From the NCBI GenBank assembly GCA_003864495.1, contig ML133370.1, positions 62,001 through 126,000 of the forward strand: DNA of 64,000 nucleotides, written 5' to 3'. The notes under the pieces are model-generated. The model had not been told where the DNA came from. It was given only the letters and a program-made list of their open reading frames with translations, and did not search any database. The DNA is from Nemopilema nomurai (lineage: Eukaryota; Cnidaria; Scyphozoa; Rhizostomeae; Rhizostomatidae). Below, piece by piece: positions 25,201-39,800 of the stretch. Position 1 is the stretch's first letter, and each line of letters opens with the position of its first letter. Both the position numbers and the translations under genes were made by a program.

Positions 25201-27838
25201 TTCGCATCATAGTGATGTTTCGTTTCGATTATGGACTTCAATTGCGTATGACATTGCGAGCACCAAAAATGAACCAGCTTAGATTAGTTTTCCAAGGTTT
25301 AAAGGAAATCAAAAGTCTTTAAAAAGGAGACAGGACTCCCAGTGAGTAACGTTAGTAGAACAAAAGTTTTGTTTTAGTTGTAAATTTGGCATTGATGTTG
25401 CTGTTAAGAGATACAGAGCTTCAAAGAAGACGGAACAGGAATTCCTGTCGTTTCTTCGGTCCATGACAAGCCATATTCCTTTTTTCATTACGGAGGCCTG
25501 GTCCGTCAATTATACTAGCCTTGATTGCAAATCTTGTTTTATTATTCTTCCAGATACAGTCCGAAGGCTGCCCTTGGCAAAGTTTACAGTGAAATCAGCG
25601 GATGCCAGCGCTGTGTCCAATTCACCGATCTTCCGACGACCATCTTCCCAATGTTCTTCCATCTAGGCGCTCATCTTCATTCGGATGCGGTTCTCATGAT
25701 TAAGGTCATTCGGATTTGTAAAGCTTTCATGAAAGAGGTACGGCAACGTGGCTTTTCATTTTCCATTTCTTAGTCTAGATACTCAGTTAGATAAGAAGAT
25801 CCATAGCTTTTAGAAAACCGTGATGTTGATTTTGAAGCGAGGGGTGGCCATTTTTCTATAGAAAGCGACACCATCTAATATGATATTTGCCCCAACAACA
25901 TGGTAAAGGGTACGTTAAGCGAAGTAGTTTAACTAAACACAAGGAAAGCTAAACCTAACGGAAGAAATTCGCTGTTTTGCAGGCTTTTTTGTCAGACTGA
26001 CACTAAGCCATCAGCTTCTTCCGAGATTATTCGCTGGTTATCTGGCATGGACTCAGAGTACGAGTTCTGTGCTCGTTCCCTTAGCTACATTTGCGTTCAT
26101 TTATTTTCAATTTGCATTTCATCTGATTCTTGATTAACTGATTGAACAAACGTGATTGATTTGGATTGATTCAGATTTAGACAGGAGAGAGATTGAATTC
26201 ATGCCTACCTCCTTGTCATCATGACAGTCTCGGTGTAGGCCTCTAGCCGATGCCGGTAATTTTATTTACTGTATTAGTACTGTATTTTATTTTCTTATTA
26301 TAATTGTTTAGTTAATATGGAGCATAACTCTATCAATCTTTCATGTTTCAGTACAACCAAGTTTCAGAAATTCTTAAAGGGAAGTATGTAAGTATTGGCA
26401 TGAAGCTGCCAAGCTCTTTATCCATTTTTTCTAAATCATTGTGACCCAAATTATCTTACTGAGAGCAGCATTCACCTCCTTTGGTAATGCGGTACTCAAG
26501 TACTCACTTCCTTTCTCTAATACTTTCTTTCTCTAATACTTTCTTTCCTTATTTCTGTATGAAATTCATATGTTTGATTTGATCATTGTCTTTGCTGCAT
26601 ACTGCCTGATTCGGCAGAAGTCGCTCAGTATTTCTGTCGTACTGTTGTATGCCATATTGATCGTCTTGTGTTTAACAGCCACGATTCCCAAATGATCTTG
26701 GCTGCTCCTTTTCAAGACGATAACCCGTGATCGCTCACTCGTTTCAAGAGCAGGACATAATAACGCGTCAACATCTGATGTTACAAATTTGTTTTTCTTT
26801 CGTCAAAAAGTCAGAAAATACTTCCTTGAATGTGTGCGTTAGACAAAGTAATTAGGTTATAAATTGTGACTCATGCATACCCGTACTTAGAAATCTTACA
26901 CCCAGTCCAACCAATTCTTTCTTTGCGTTTCTAACAGCTTCCTGTCTGGTCTGGTATACTGACCCTTCTGGACGAAGTTCTCCTGCCTTCCCTGTCTTTG
27001 ATGGAGTGCAACTGCGCAGTCGCAGAAGAGGTTTGGGGGCTTCTCAAGTACTTCCCTTACGAAGTGAGGTAATTGCTGACGTTTGTTCAATTTTCTTTAT
27101 GATTTTTGAACCAGTATTCAGTTTGCATTTAGTTTCAAAAATAGCCGATTATCAACATCACCGACCAGAGTCCGTTCCAATTTTTTGTAGATAATCTTGT
27201 CTTAACATTTGAGCAATGAATCAGATGTATGTCTGTTTGCTTGTCGTGAATGTCCCTGTCATAAGCCTGGTGAAAGGAATAATTAATCCCAGATTTTGCT
27301 TATTTTGTTGGATACCTGGATCTATTATCAAGAGATTAGGGCTCATTATACTCTTTACATATTGTCTTTTTCATCCATGATCAGTTGTTATCGTTGATCA
27401 AATGACCTTGAATTGTCAGCTCATTTTTTGTCATTTTTTCCCTTCTCTTCTTTTTCTTCCGTTTTTAAGTTGACGATTAAATGAGTACCGTATCACGAGC
27501 TACCAGATTCATCGATGACCAATTCTTTTCGTTTATTAAGGTATCGTCTGTACGGCCAGTGGAAAAACAGTAGCTACAATTCCCATCCCTTGCTTATAAT
27601 GGCGAAGGCAAAGACTTTGAAGAAGGCGAGATACATTACAAAGTGAGTCCGTGGAATGCAGCCCATTTTGTTACCTTGTTCGTCGTATTTCCAATAATAG
27701 TCGTGAATCTTGCTTTGTAGTATGTTTTAACTTCGATGCTTTTACTATTTAAGGCGGCTCACCAAGGAGAACATCAAGCCGTTCGGCAGACAGATCGGAA
27801 AAGCGAGCCACAGCAACCCCGGGATCCTGTTTGAACAC
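19289..27838 (+). CDS. THOC2: THOC2 exons 1-17 (N-terminal THO2 body)
   Basis: Exons: 19289-19353, 19921-19985, 20348-20439, 20768-20819, 21881-21951, 22398-22519, 22990-23123, 23351-23517, 23707-23802, 24149-24244, 24531-24581, 24920-25092, 25554-25737, 26352-26387, 26938-27068, 27541-27642, 27754-27838. The start is [15 protein letters not shown], shorter than the human leader. Human counterparts are clear from exon 6 ([10 protein letters not shown]) through exon 17 ([17 protein letters not shown]). Exon 14 is only 36 nt and exon 11 (51 nt, acidic) matches the variable Lys/Glu linker of the human protein. All donors are GT and acceptors AG. Confidence 0.88.
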
Positions 27839-30800
27839 GTGAGTGGATGAATCATTGACGACTGTTGTTGTCAGGGTGCTCCTTAAGGACGCCTTTTAAG
27901 GCCAACAATTGTTCAAACGCTTTAGCACCAAATGATCTGTATAAATCCACTTTTCTCAGAAGCATGCCGTTTATTTGCAATGGCGTTTGCATACTACCTG
28001 ATTCGGCAGAAATCGTTCAATATTCCTGTCGTACTGTTGTATGCCATACCAACTGTCTTGTGTTTTACAGCCATGGCTACTACATGGTCTTGGCTGCACT
28101 TTTTCAAGACGGCATTTCCTTACTACCTACTCTCCCTATTAACTAAGATTTCATTCTATAACTCTATGACGTCACATTAACGTATAAAGTACACAAGGTT
28201 TTCTAAAGGCTGCATGCAACCTACTCTTTCACGCTATTCCATTTTCATTTCGATTTCTGTTAAGATGTTAGAACTGTTATGCGTATGTCGCACCCTGTGC
28301 CTTCACCGGGTGTCAGCTGATGGCCCACCAGGTACCCTATTGTGATTGTCGGATTCAACTGCAATAGGCATACGTCATCATATTGCGCCTTCCGTAGGCT
28401 TGACCTTCGTATAATTCGTTGTCTCGTAGATCTTGAACCAGATCCAGAGGTATGACAATTTTATTGGACCCATGGTCGATGCCCTCAAATATCTGACTCC
28501 GTTGGCCTACGACGTGTTGTCTTGTATCCTTTTTCTATTTCCTGTTACACCGCAAGGGATTTTTATATCCAAGTTTGTTTTTCGATATTTTTAAAATGGA
28601 ATTTCGTTTGTGTGAATTTTATGAATACTCTATAAGTCAGCGAGGGGCAGCGAAATAAAAAATTTAGAAGAAGCGAATCTTCTATGCGATTTATGTATTG
28701 TCTCTTCATATTGAAGATTTAGGAATCGTGCAATCAGATTTTGTGTGGTTTCTTCCTCTGTAAGAGTAGGTTTTTTTTCATTACTCGTTAGAAATAACGT
28801 GTTCTTAATCTTAAACATGATGTCTCTGTAAGGCAGCCTTGTTAGCACTAAAATTATTCAAGTCTATGAAGGATGGAAGAACGCGGGCTTTTGGAGTATG
28901 AAAATTATTTGACTATGAAACTACGTCTACTAACTTGCCCGTTGCTTTAATTTTAATACTTTTATTGCAGTTTTGTTGTCAGATTTTCTTAACTGTCATC
29001 AGTTTGTGTCATTGAGGCTTTGGCCAACCCCGACCGAGAAAAAATGAAACAGTCTGATACTAACATTTCCGATTGGCTGCAAAGTAATCCTCCATTTGTT
29101 TTCATTCACTCTTTCACCTCTATTTTTCAAAATATGCACCCCTGAAAACATGAATACTTTTTCAGGATTCTTATGGTTTATGACTACTCGAGATTTCAAA
29201 AATCCGCAGCCTGTGTTTTGCATGGTTTCCAACAAAAAGTAAATTTTTTCCACCAGGGACTTTGCTACAAACAGCAAAGTGGCATGTTTGTCTGTGACAC
29301 ATTTAAAAGTTTTCTTCCTCGAATACCCATCCTTTCGTCTGTTTGAATTGTAGGTCTTGCACTCTTCTGTGGAACCGTTTTCAAGAAGTATGCCATTGAA
29401 CTTACGGGACTGTTGCAGTATGTGACGAACCAATTGAAGGCTGGAAAAAGGTCAGTCAGCGTGCACCCCCATCTAGTTCCGATGATATGTCTCGTGATAT
29501 GCAATTTCTTGTCTTGATAGCAGAAAATTGTTTACCCTGACTTGTTTAACGTTCACATCGACCTTTACGTATACGGAATGACAACCAAAATGCTTTAGTA
29601 TGTAGTCTTATCTATAATTTGCTTTAGTATGTTTTCAGGTTAGCGTTTTCAGGTTAGCCTGTATTCAAGTATCTTGTACCTAAGTACCGGTTGTATGTGT
29701 CTATTTTTGGTTGCTTCGTTTGATACTACAAAATTATTTTATTGGGAGAGACTTCTACCATCTTTTACTCTAATTTTATTTTTTCCTTTGCTTGGTTTGC
29801 CACATTTGAGAGCAAATTTGCATGTCATACGACTCATTTCGATCAAGTTTTTCTTTGCTATCCTTGTCATCTTTTTTCAACCATTTATCGTCATTTGATT
29901 CGCGCCTAGAATCTAGAATACCCTCAAATGGATGTAAAATCGAGAATTCTCCTTTTTTAAAGTGAAGTTGAATGTTGTGTGTTTGTTGTGATTTAATAAC
30001 GTCACTCGTAAACAGTTTATAGCTCAGTCCCCTTTCTTCAAATGTGATAACCCGTTGTCCCAACGTTTCCTACGAATATCCCGCCAGGATTAAGGCATAC
30101 TACCTGATTGGTAGGACATTGGCGCTTGTTTCTACCAAATTGAAGTATGCTATATTGCCGTCTTGTATTTTGCAGTCAAGCGTCAATCTTGTGGGTTTGA
30201 CTGTTTCTGGTCAAGACGAAAATCATCGATTCTATAATTAAGATCGTGCCCCCAACGCCTCTATTTTTGGGATGCTCCTGTTATACGGAAGATTATTAAA
30301 CACTTTTTCAATGCACAGTGACATGTATCATTGCAGTTCTTATTTGTGTCATTACATGTCATTACGCTTGTTCGAACTTTCGTGCTAGCAGTCATTTTTA
30401 GGTTCATTTATACTTCATTCCCTGTTTCATTGCAGCCTCGATCTGCTAGTTCTGAAAGAGGTTATCCAGAAGATGTCCGGAATTGAGCTCACGGAGGAAG
30501 TCACCCAGACCCAACTGGAAGCTTTGTGTGGCGGTGACCTGCTCAAGGCCGAGGTTCGTTTTGGTTTTAGTTTGGTTCCTCCCTGGTTCAGTTCTTGAGT
30601 GGCGTGAAAACCCGGAGGGGAATCATTCTCAGGTGATTGACAGCGATCAATAGGAGAGAGATGCACGCTTAAGAAGTTTCACTCTCTGCTTTTGAAAATT
30701 AATTATCGGTTGAATTTTGATGTTTTCGCCTTGAGGATCTAGCGTTTTCTATACATGTGTCCTAGTTTACTAACTAGTTCGTCAGAATTTCGTGATTGAA

Positions 30801-33800
30801 ATGTAACAAGTGGTAGGCCTTGTGATTTTGCCTGTTCAGCAGTTGCTGGCCTCCTTGATATTACATCTTCTGTCTCGTTTAGGGTGGCTACTTCGGTCAA
30901 GTTCGTAACACAAAGAAGTCCTCGCAGCGGCTGAGAGACGCACTCATCGAAGGAAGACTGACGATCCCGCTTTGCCTTCTCATCGCGCAACAGCGAAATG
31001 GTATCGTTTTCGTCGAAGATACGACCAGGCACCTGAAATTAGTAGGAAAGATATTCGATCAGGTAATTTATTGAAATGTATCATTGGAGTGTCTTTCATT
31101 TTAGGAGTCATGGTCTAGCCCTACCTGCGTGATTCCCTCTGCCGTATACTTTGAAAGAACGGCAGACAACTGAACGAATTTAATTAGCAGATCATATTGT
31201 TAAGATGCCGAAGGCCTACTTCCTAGTTTTGGGCGAGGAAGTTTGTTTAACACAGCTGTAGTCTACTTTCTTGTTGTTATCAAGTTAATTTAGTTTATGG
31301 CTCAACGGAATTGTTTTATTGGAGCACTGTTTCGAGAAGTGGGTAGCCAAGTGTTCGATAATTCTTTCTTGATACATATCTGTGATGAGCGTTAATAAAG
31401 ACTTCATCTTCATTTATCATGGATGCCAGCAGAGAGACCGAGGTGCCTGAAAATTGTATCAACTACGTATCAGCAAGGTTTTTCTTGTCAAAGTTCTTTC
31501 ACCAGTCGATGCAAGTCTTTATACTGCGATTGCGTTTCTATCAGTCCATGTTCTAACCAAGCACATCTTCGTTGTCAATGCAATCTGTCTCTTCTTCAAT
31601 TCATACAGTGCCAGGACACCTTGGTGCAATTTGGTGGTTTCCTAGCAACGCAGCTCAACACAGATGATTACGAGGCCAACCTCCCGTCACTGGATGAACT
31701 TTGTCGTGTTTATCACATCACGCCAGACGCTGCCTTTTGCCTGTCACGCCCACTCTACCGCCATGCGATTCAGGTTTGTCGTCACCCAAACACTGGGTCA
31801 GAAGTACCTCTTTTATTTGCAAGAAAGTTTATATTTTAATTCCAATCCAATTCCATTCTCACCAATTAGCTTTTAAGCAGTATCTTACCCCCTTCGGTAT
31901 AGTCGGTGCTTGATCAACTATACCAAACCAAACCACTCGGTATTTTTACTCGAACGAAGTAGATCTCAGCCTGTTTTTTGTCAGGGTTGTTAGGATTCTG
32001 GTTTCTTGTTTTTTAGGTGCGAGTCGATGCTTTTAAGAAAGCCGAAGGACAGGACCGGACCAAGACTGTTAAGCAAAGGGTAGGTCAAACACAAATTTAC
32101 AGTTCCCAGGTACTTTTCATTTTGTAATAATCATAATCACAATTTCTACATGATCAGAAACAATTCTTGAAAAGGTTTGGCTTTATTGAAACAGAATGTT
32201 GCAGGTAGCGAGGAATAGCCGAGAGCAAATTGCATAGTTGAATTTCTTTGAATTAATTTTGTGCAAAGAAGTGTCATTTCAAATACTCTGCGCTTTCATC
32301 AGAATACGAATTAATCTTTTGTCGTGACATTTCCGATTCTTTTTCAGCAAGAAGCTTTGGAGAAGAATTTCTGTGAAGTCTCTGATGATGTTTATCGCCC
32401 AGTCATCGAATCAGCCATTCCCCTGCACCCTCCAAAAATATGGAATAATTTGAGGTAATTTTGCAAGGCATATGGAATTATATATGTGCTAAGGCGGTTT
32501 TCCATAATCTGCGTCAGTTTCACAATATTGTTTCGTCGCCCATTGCAGCTTGTTAATAGAAGACAGTTGCTTCAGTTGGTTCTTACCCGTTTTATACGTA
32601 GTGTTTAGATATCAGGACCTTCCTCGTCAGGCAATGTCTGTTCATCAGCTAAGATATACTGCCTGTTTTCATTCTTATAATGAAGTAACACTGGAGGGTA
32701 CCATCAAGGTAGAGTATGCGAGCAGAGGAAGATTCTTCTAGGCGATCAAAGCCCCAAGCGTCAGAGAATAAGGGTTGAAGCAGGCTTGGATCACGAAGAA
32801 TATATTCTTGTTACTATGTTTATACAGATATAGGCAGCTCACCGAGGCATTACTTTCCTGCTGATTATTTTCATTCCCTTTTCAGCCCTCAGTTATATAC
32901 AGTGTTCTGGTCCATGTCCATGTACAATTTGTATGTCCCCCTGGAGAGGTATGACGCTGAAATCCATAAGCTGAAATTGGCCATTGATAGCATAGATGAC
33001 AACAAGGAGCTGGTATGAAGCCCGTTTTATTTACTGTTTAATGAATGTTTCCAATTCTCACTGCCGTCTTTGTGTTGATGTTAGGATTTCTTGCAAGAAT
33101 CTAGTCAGTATTTGTCGGCTATTTTCATATGGTCTCTAGCTCAATCAATGGATTCAAGTGACGTCATTTTTAGTCGTAGCAAATATTTTCAACCTGGCCA
33201 TAACCTGTTCATCAACTTGAAACTTGGTCAAAAAGAAAATAAGTTTCTACTTTTCGAGTTGGGTATTGGCCTCTTACGAGCGGTAGAAGCGATAGGGTTG
33301 TCTTGTGAATTACTGTTGGATCCAAATGAGTTGGAAGTTTGGCGGGAATTTTGAGCCGGCCTAATTTCTACCGTTTGCAGAAGAGACAGTGGTATAAGGG
33401 TTTAAGAGAAATGGAGTATCAGTTTCACTCAGTGAATACACGAGTTCTCAATAGTATGACCAATGTAGTGCTTACGATTGTTCTTCTGGTACTGTTGTCT
33501 GAAAAGCCACTGTCTGAGAAACCAAGCGTACAATCATATGCTACAATGTTCTGCTGCAGGTTTTCTGTATTACAGATTCGCTAAAACACGCTGTGCTTCA
33601 AAGTCTCTTTGTGTTGAACAACTCATATTCGCAATGCATATAAACTCGTATGTCGCTTTCAACAACGGGCCCTTGCGTCTTTGGACTTGCCTATTTATCA
33701 ATTGACTCTCCTTGCGTAGTCAATAAATTTATCATCACCGTTTTTCAGACGTCATTGACAAAGAAGAAGAAAGAAAAGGACAGATGCCAACTGTTGATTG

Positions 33801-36800
33801 ACAGGCTAAAGGAAGAACAGCACGTGCAGCAAGAACACAACCGCTGTGTCAAAAAATGGCTCGAGACCAAGAAGGAAGGCTGGTTTCCCTCCAGTGAGTC
33901 TTCGCTCTCATCCCCACTCTATTGCCTAGTGTAGAAAAGGCCACGACGTGCTAACACCATGGTTTTTGCAATCTCAGAACTTCAGAGTTTTGTCTTATTT
34001 GTAAGCACTCTTTCCAAACGGAGATCGTCGTAATTTTTGTCTGTTGAGATGTTTTTCTTGTTTTTTGTGCGAAAAGGCCTTGAATAGAAATAGCAGGCCA
34101 AGGCAATTGGCTACCAAGACCCTGTAGCTTATTTAGACATGATGAAGATTTCATGTGTTTTTAGAAATCAGATCCAGAATCATGTGTCTAAATGAGAACC
34201 ACAAACGTACCTGGATGTGCTAACTCTCGTGCGAATTTGCTGCGAAACACCCGGTTTACTAAGGAATGCTGCATTTGTTCTGCTGGGCAGGATCAGAAAG
34301 TTTAACACTTGAACCTAAATTTAATGTCCAGTAAATTTGATGTTGTTCTCGTCGCAGTATCGCATCTGATTTTTGGCAAAATTAACTGCATTTACGCCTG
34401 TATTGTAATATTGTCGTCCAAACTATATAAAATCGATTTTGTCACGTTACCGTGTGTAACTCCCGTTATGTGATTTCCGACCCATTTCTGATTCGCAGAG
34501 ACTGCCAAAGGAGAGACGATCACTCAGTTTCTGCAGATTTGCATCTTCCCGCGATGCGTTTTCACTGCCAATGATGCTGTTTATTGTGCCAAGTTCATCC
34601 ACATTATTCATAGTCTACAAACACCAAATTTCTCCACCCTAATTTGTTTCGATCGGGTATGTGCACTTTATCTCTCAACGTTGCTGTTTTGCGCACAAGA
34701 ATGCCTCCACATCTTTAAAATTGTCACTTCTTGTGTTTGTAGCACAAACTAGCCTGTAGTTTCTGAAATGGCAGTTTCATTTAAAATCATCATTTCTGTT
34801 TGAACATTAATTTTGATCCAGGAAGCTAATTATAAGAAAGCAAGCCTTCTTCACGCCCGAAGAAAGACTCTTTTCATGGAGCTTCTGCCGTTTATTTTTA
34901 TCCTGTTTTTTCTTGTTTTTGAAAATATTTTATTGATTTGTTTAAGGTGTTTTCCGACATATCATACATTGTTGCCAGCCTGACTGAAAATGAGGCTAGC
35001 AGATATGGTAAGCTTATAGCTCCGCCCCTACCAGCTCACCTCAATGTGCATATTTTTTAAAAGATATTTTATAGTCCTGTCTTTTCAATAAAGTTGACTC
35101 TTATCTGCATCCAACCTTTGCTAGATTCCTTTTTTCATACCTCATCTGCATTCTGTCTCTTTTTTTAATATACAGTTTGTTCTTGACGTAAGCCACTTAC
35201 TGACTTCCATTTCAATTGAATTGACCTGACTTCCATTTCAATTGAATTGACCTGACTTCCACTTACTGACTTCCATTTCAATTGAATTGACCTTTTTAAT
35301 ACTTTTTATTACCATCACTTTTATTTGGCGTGTTTTGTCAGCTATAAAGTATCTGTTTCGTTAAGGTCGCTTCCTTTGTGAAATGCTTGAGATGGTCATG
35401 AGGTGGCACAAGGATAAAAGGCTCTATGAACAGGTTCGATTCCCATTTAACGATTTCTAACTGTCACCTCTTTGTTCAACTGTTTTCAGTTCGATGTCTC
35501 CATTTTGGCTCTCGAAAATCATCCCTATTCGTTTCCAATTCATCACATTCTTACTCATTATCTGCTGATAATTGCCAGGTGGTCATAGCGTTCTGTGATT
35601 TCAAGGCATTCACCTAACTTCGATTTTATCACTGCAGGAGTGCAGCAAGTTTCCTGGTTTCCTGACAGTGCTTCGAGCTACCAATAACGAGAAGGCAGAC
35701 TATCTAGATTATGAAAACTTTCGACACGTCTGTCACAAGTGGCAATACAAGTTAACCAAGGTGACCAGTCGTAATTATCAGCTTCACATTTGTACGCTTG
35801 CATGTTTTGTACGGCGATCTTTTCTCAATCCAATAGCCTTTGGGGTAAGGGGTCAAGGAATGCTGCAGTGAACCCCCAGCTTTCTGAACCTTTTTACTAC
35901 CAGCTCCTTGTAACTAGGTCTCTGAGACAGGCGCCTCCGAGCGGGCTGCTCCTGTCTTCTTTCGGTATGACTTCTAACTAAATACTTGGCCCAACCCTTA
36001 CTGGATCTGAAAGCTAGCTGTCATCTTGAAATTATCTTGTATGTGTACACTTTTGATCACGTAGCTCCGCCCTCGCTTGTACCTTTCTCGAACTGCTGTG
36101 TGTTTTTGTTTTCTATAGGCAACATTATCTGCATACCCGCGTTTATTTTGATTTGCGTTTGTCTTCTAATGACCTTTCTGCCCTTACAATTTGATTATAC
36201 GTTTCCAATCACATGCAACTAATCGTGTCTCTAGGCAGTCGTTGTTTGTTTGGAGTCAAAAGATTACATGCAGATCAGAAACACAATCATGATTCTCACA
36301 AAGGTACGGATTACTTCGATTCTCTTACCCACCAGTGGTTTTTAGCGCATAATGTTTGATTTTTTAACAAACATGCAAACAAGCTTGAGGTTTTTAGTTG
36401 TTCAAATGCTTAGGTAGTGGGAAAAACACTTTAACTGGACGCATTTGCTTTTGAATAACATATTGAACAACTTTGAAACTCGAAATATCAGCGGAACAGC
36501 AGAAACATAAAGTTTGGATTATCTACCTATCTTTCCTATACTAAGTACTTTCCTATCCAGAGCCATTGGCAAAATCTTACTTGCTATTGATATGAAAAAG
36601 ATCTGGCTGGAGTTTTTCACTAGTAGTTTGAAAATAAAATATGTTATAGGTCATATGGAGAAGTAATATATTCACGTATGTCATGAAAGAGGAAACAGTT
36701 TCTTCCCTTTCTCTCTAGCACTTAGGCCTCCCTGCAGTTTGACTTCAGTAGCAGGATTACCAATATTTGAATTAGTCGAATTGGGAATATCAACCACTTA

Positions 36801-39800
36801 TTTCGTAGATACTGCCTCACTACCCAAAGGTTCAGAATTTAGGACAAGCACTGGAAAGAAGGGTTGAGAAAATTATCGAAGAGGAAAAGGAAAAACGACA
36901 GGATTTGTTTACGTTAGCAACTGGGTGCGTCACTTGAAACATTTGATTGAATTATAAGATATTTCTCTTCATGTGCTTGCTTGCCATTATTTAGAGGCTT
37001 GCGGTATGTTGGCACCAGATAATGTTCAGTGTTCCGACACATTTTAGGTATCTTGGGCTTTTGAAGTTACGAAAGTCTTCCATGGTACCTGAAAATAAGT
37101 TCCATATCAAAGAGGAAAAAGAGAAGGTAAAGGTACTGATTCTCCTTGTTTTGAATTTTAATTTCGCTTTTGTGACCGGAAGCCTTTAGCCAGTGTTGTA
37201 AACACAACAGTGTGCATTTTAATCTGCATGGCTGTAGGATATCAAGCTGCTTGTGACATTTATTTAATATTTTAGTATCAGAGTAACTTTGATGCACTTG
37301 GTGGCGTTCTTTTTGATTCTTTTGTTGTTCAGCCTTCAATTGAAAACTTCAAAATTCGTACGCTTAAAGGGTAAAATAATGCATTTCCAAGCTCCTACCA
37401 AAGCATTTTCAGAAAGAAGAATAAGAGTATTGATGTTGGTCATAACCGATGTATCACTAATGTAGCAAGAATTGCTAATAGTGCCTTTCATGTATATCAG
37501 TTTTTGGACATTTGATGTGACCAAATTTGTACCTCGCAGCCTTCTGGGGAGCACCGCGTCAAATCCGCTGGGCAGCAAGAGAAGGCTGATCGCCAGGTTT
37601 GTCTCTCTTTTTGCGATGCGTCGATGTGCCAAGGGCGTCAACTTACGACCGTCAACTTAAGATCGTTAACTTAAGATCGTATACTTAAGATCGTAAACTT
37701 AAGATCGTAGACTTAAGATCGTAGACTTAAGATCGTAGACTTAAGATCGTAGACTTAAGATCGTAAACTTAAGATCGTAGACTTTAGATCGTAAACTTAA
37801 GATCGTAGACTTAAGATCGTAAACTTTAGATCGTAAACTTAAGATCGTAGACTTAAGATCGTAAACTTAAGATCGTAAACTTAAGATCGTAGACTTAAGA
37901 TCGTAAACTTAAGATCGTAGACTTAAGATCGTAGACTTAAGATCGTAAACTTAAGATCGTAAACTCAAGATCGTAGACTTAAGATCGTAAACTTAAGATC
38001 GTAGACTTAAGATCGTAAACTTAAGATCGTAGACTTAAGATCGTAAACTTAAGATCGTAGACTTAAGATCGTAAACTTAAGATCGTAGACTTTAGATCGT
38101 AAACTTAAGATCGTAGACTTAAGATCGTAAACTTAAGATCGTAAACTTAAGATCGTACTTAAGATCGTAACTTAAGTAGATCGTAACTTAAGATCGTAAA
38201 CTTAAGATCGTAGACTTAAGATCGTAAACTTCAGATCGTAGACTTAAGATCGTAGACTTAAGATCGTAGACTTTAGATCGTAAACTTAAGATCGTAGACT
38301 TAAGATCGTAAACTTAAGATCGTAGACTTAAGATCGTAAACTTAAGATCGTAGACTTTAGATCGTAAACTTAAGATCGTAGACTTTAGATCGTAAACTTA
38401 AGATCGTAGACTTAAGATCGTAAACTTAAGATCGTAGACTTTAGATCGTAGACTTAAGATCGTAGACTTAAGATCGTAAACTTAAGATCGTAGACTTAAG
38501 AGCGTAAACTTAAGATCGTAAACTCAAGATCGTAGACTTAAGATCGTAAACTTTAGATCGTAAACTTAAGATCGTAGACTTAAGATCGTAAACTTAAGAT
38601 CGTAAACTTAAGATCGTAGACTTAAGATCGTAAACTTAAGATCGTAGACTTAAGATCGTAGACTTAAGATCGTAAACTTAAGATCGTAGACTTTAGATCG
38701 TAAACTTAAGATCGTAAACCGGTTTGATTTGCTTTCGGATGCAAGTGTTTTCCGTTAAGAGGCACGTTTGTAAAAGACTTGAGTGTGAAGCCCGAAACGA
38801 CCAAGGAACTTTTCACTGTTATCACCCCAAGAAACTTTACAAATCTCCAAGTGGTTTAACACTAGTGCATCACCTATTACGAAATAATCGTGAATTTTTT
38901 CAAATTGTTGGCTCATAAAAGCATTTCTCCGATTTCATCCACAAGAGGTTAATGTATTTGAATTATTTTTAAGATCATAACACTGTTGCTTCTTTCATAC
39001 AGCATGTATGCAAACCCATTTAAGTTTTGTTCTTTAATTGAAACGCTAGACTTAAACTGTACTAGGTTGCTGATTATGCGTATTTTTCAAAATTGGTCTG
39101 CCGATATTCGATTAGTATTTGAACTTCAAAAGAGGTCTTTCGACATTCGATTTGGATTTGACGGTCCAAAAAATTCTTTCAATCTTTGATATTTTTATGA
39201 GCTTTATACCTATTCCGAATTTGGAAAAAGGGTTTGCCATAGTACAAGCACGATTAATTGTTTTCGGTTCAATCTTGATTTTAAATGCTAGAAATTTTGC
39301 ATCTATTATGTATTTTGTGTTAGCCATCTACACAAGGTGCATCTCGTGCTGGGCAGCCGGCGACCAAAGATCCCCAGGCGGAAGATTCTGCTTCAAAACA
39401 AACAAGTACGTGAAAATTTCGAATGCACAATTATCCTTTCTTGCAACCTGTTGACGCAGACTGTTAAATGTGGCCTTCTTCGCATAGAAGGTAAAAATCC
39501 ATGCTTCACTTGGTACCGCACATCTTCGCAAATTGCAGTCCAGGTGCAATTTGAATGCATTTAGCTGAAGAATTCTCGACCCAAAACAACATTTCATTCA
39601 ATCGTCATAAATTTCAGGACCTTGTTTAGCATTAAGTTAATCATTAAGGCAGCAGCAAGGCTATCTTCAAACGTTGTAGCCTTTGCAGAAGCTGGCAATC
39701 CTCTGTGTTTTCATGCTTTGGCAATGGTTGGTGCAAAAATTGTAATAATCTCTCAAATCTTCTTGAAAAGTGGATCTCTGATTGTTTTGCTATTAATACT

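Noticed and set aside
33091..33354. 87-codon frame in a THOC2 intron
   Set aside because: TTG start, no domain, and it lies between well-supported exons 26 and 27.
37636..38719. CRISPR array or satellite centromere
   Set aside because: Units are contiguous with no unique spacers, and the array is short and wholly inside one intron of a gene.
39337..39405. Alternative THOC2 exon starting at the upstream AG ([11 protein letters not shown])
   Set aside because: It leads to the wrong phase through the next exon and hits a stop in exon 38; the acceptor at 39356 keeps the frame.
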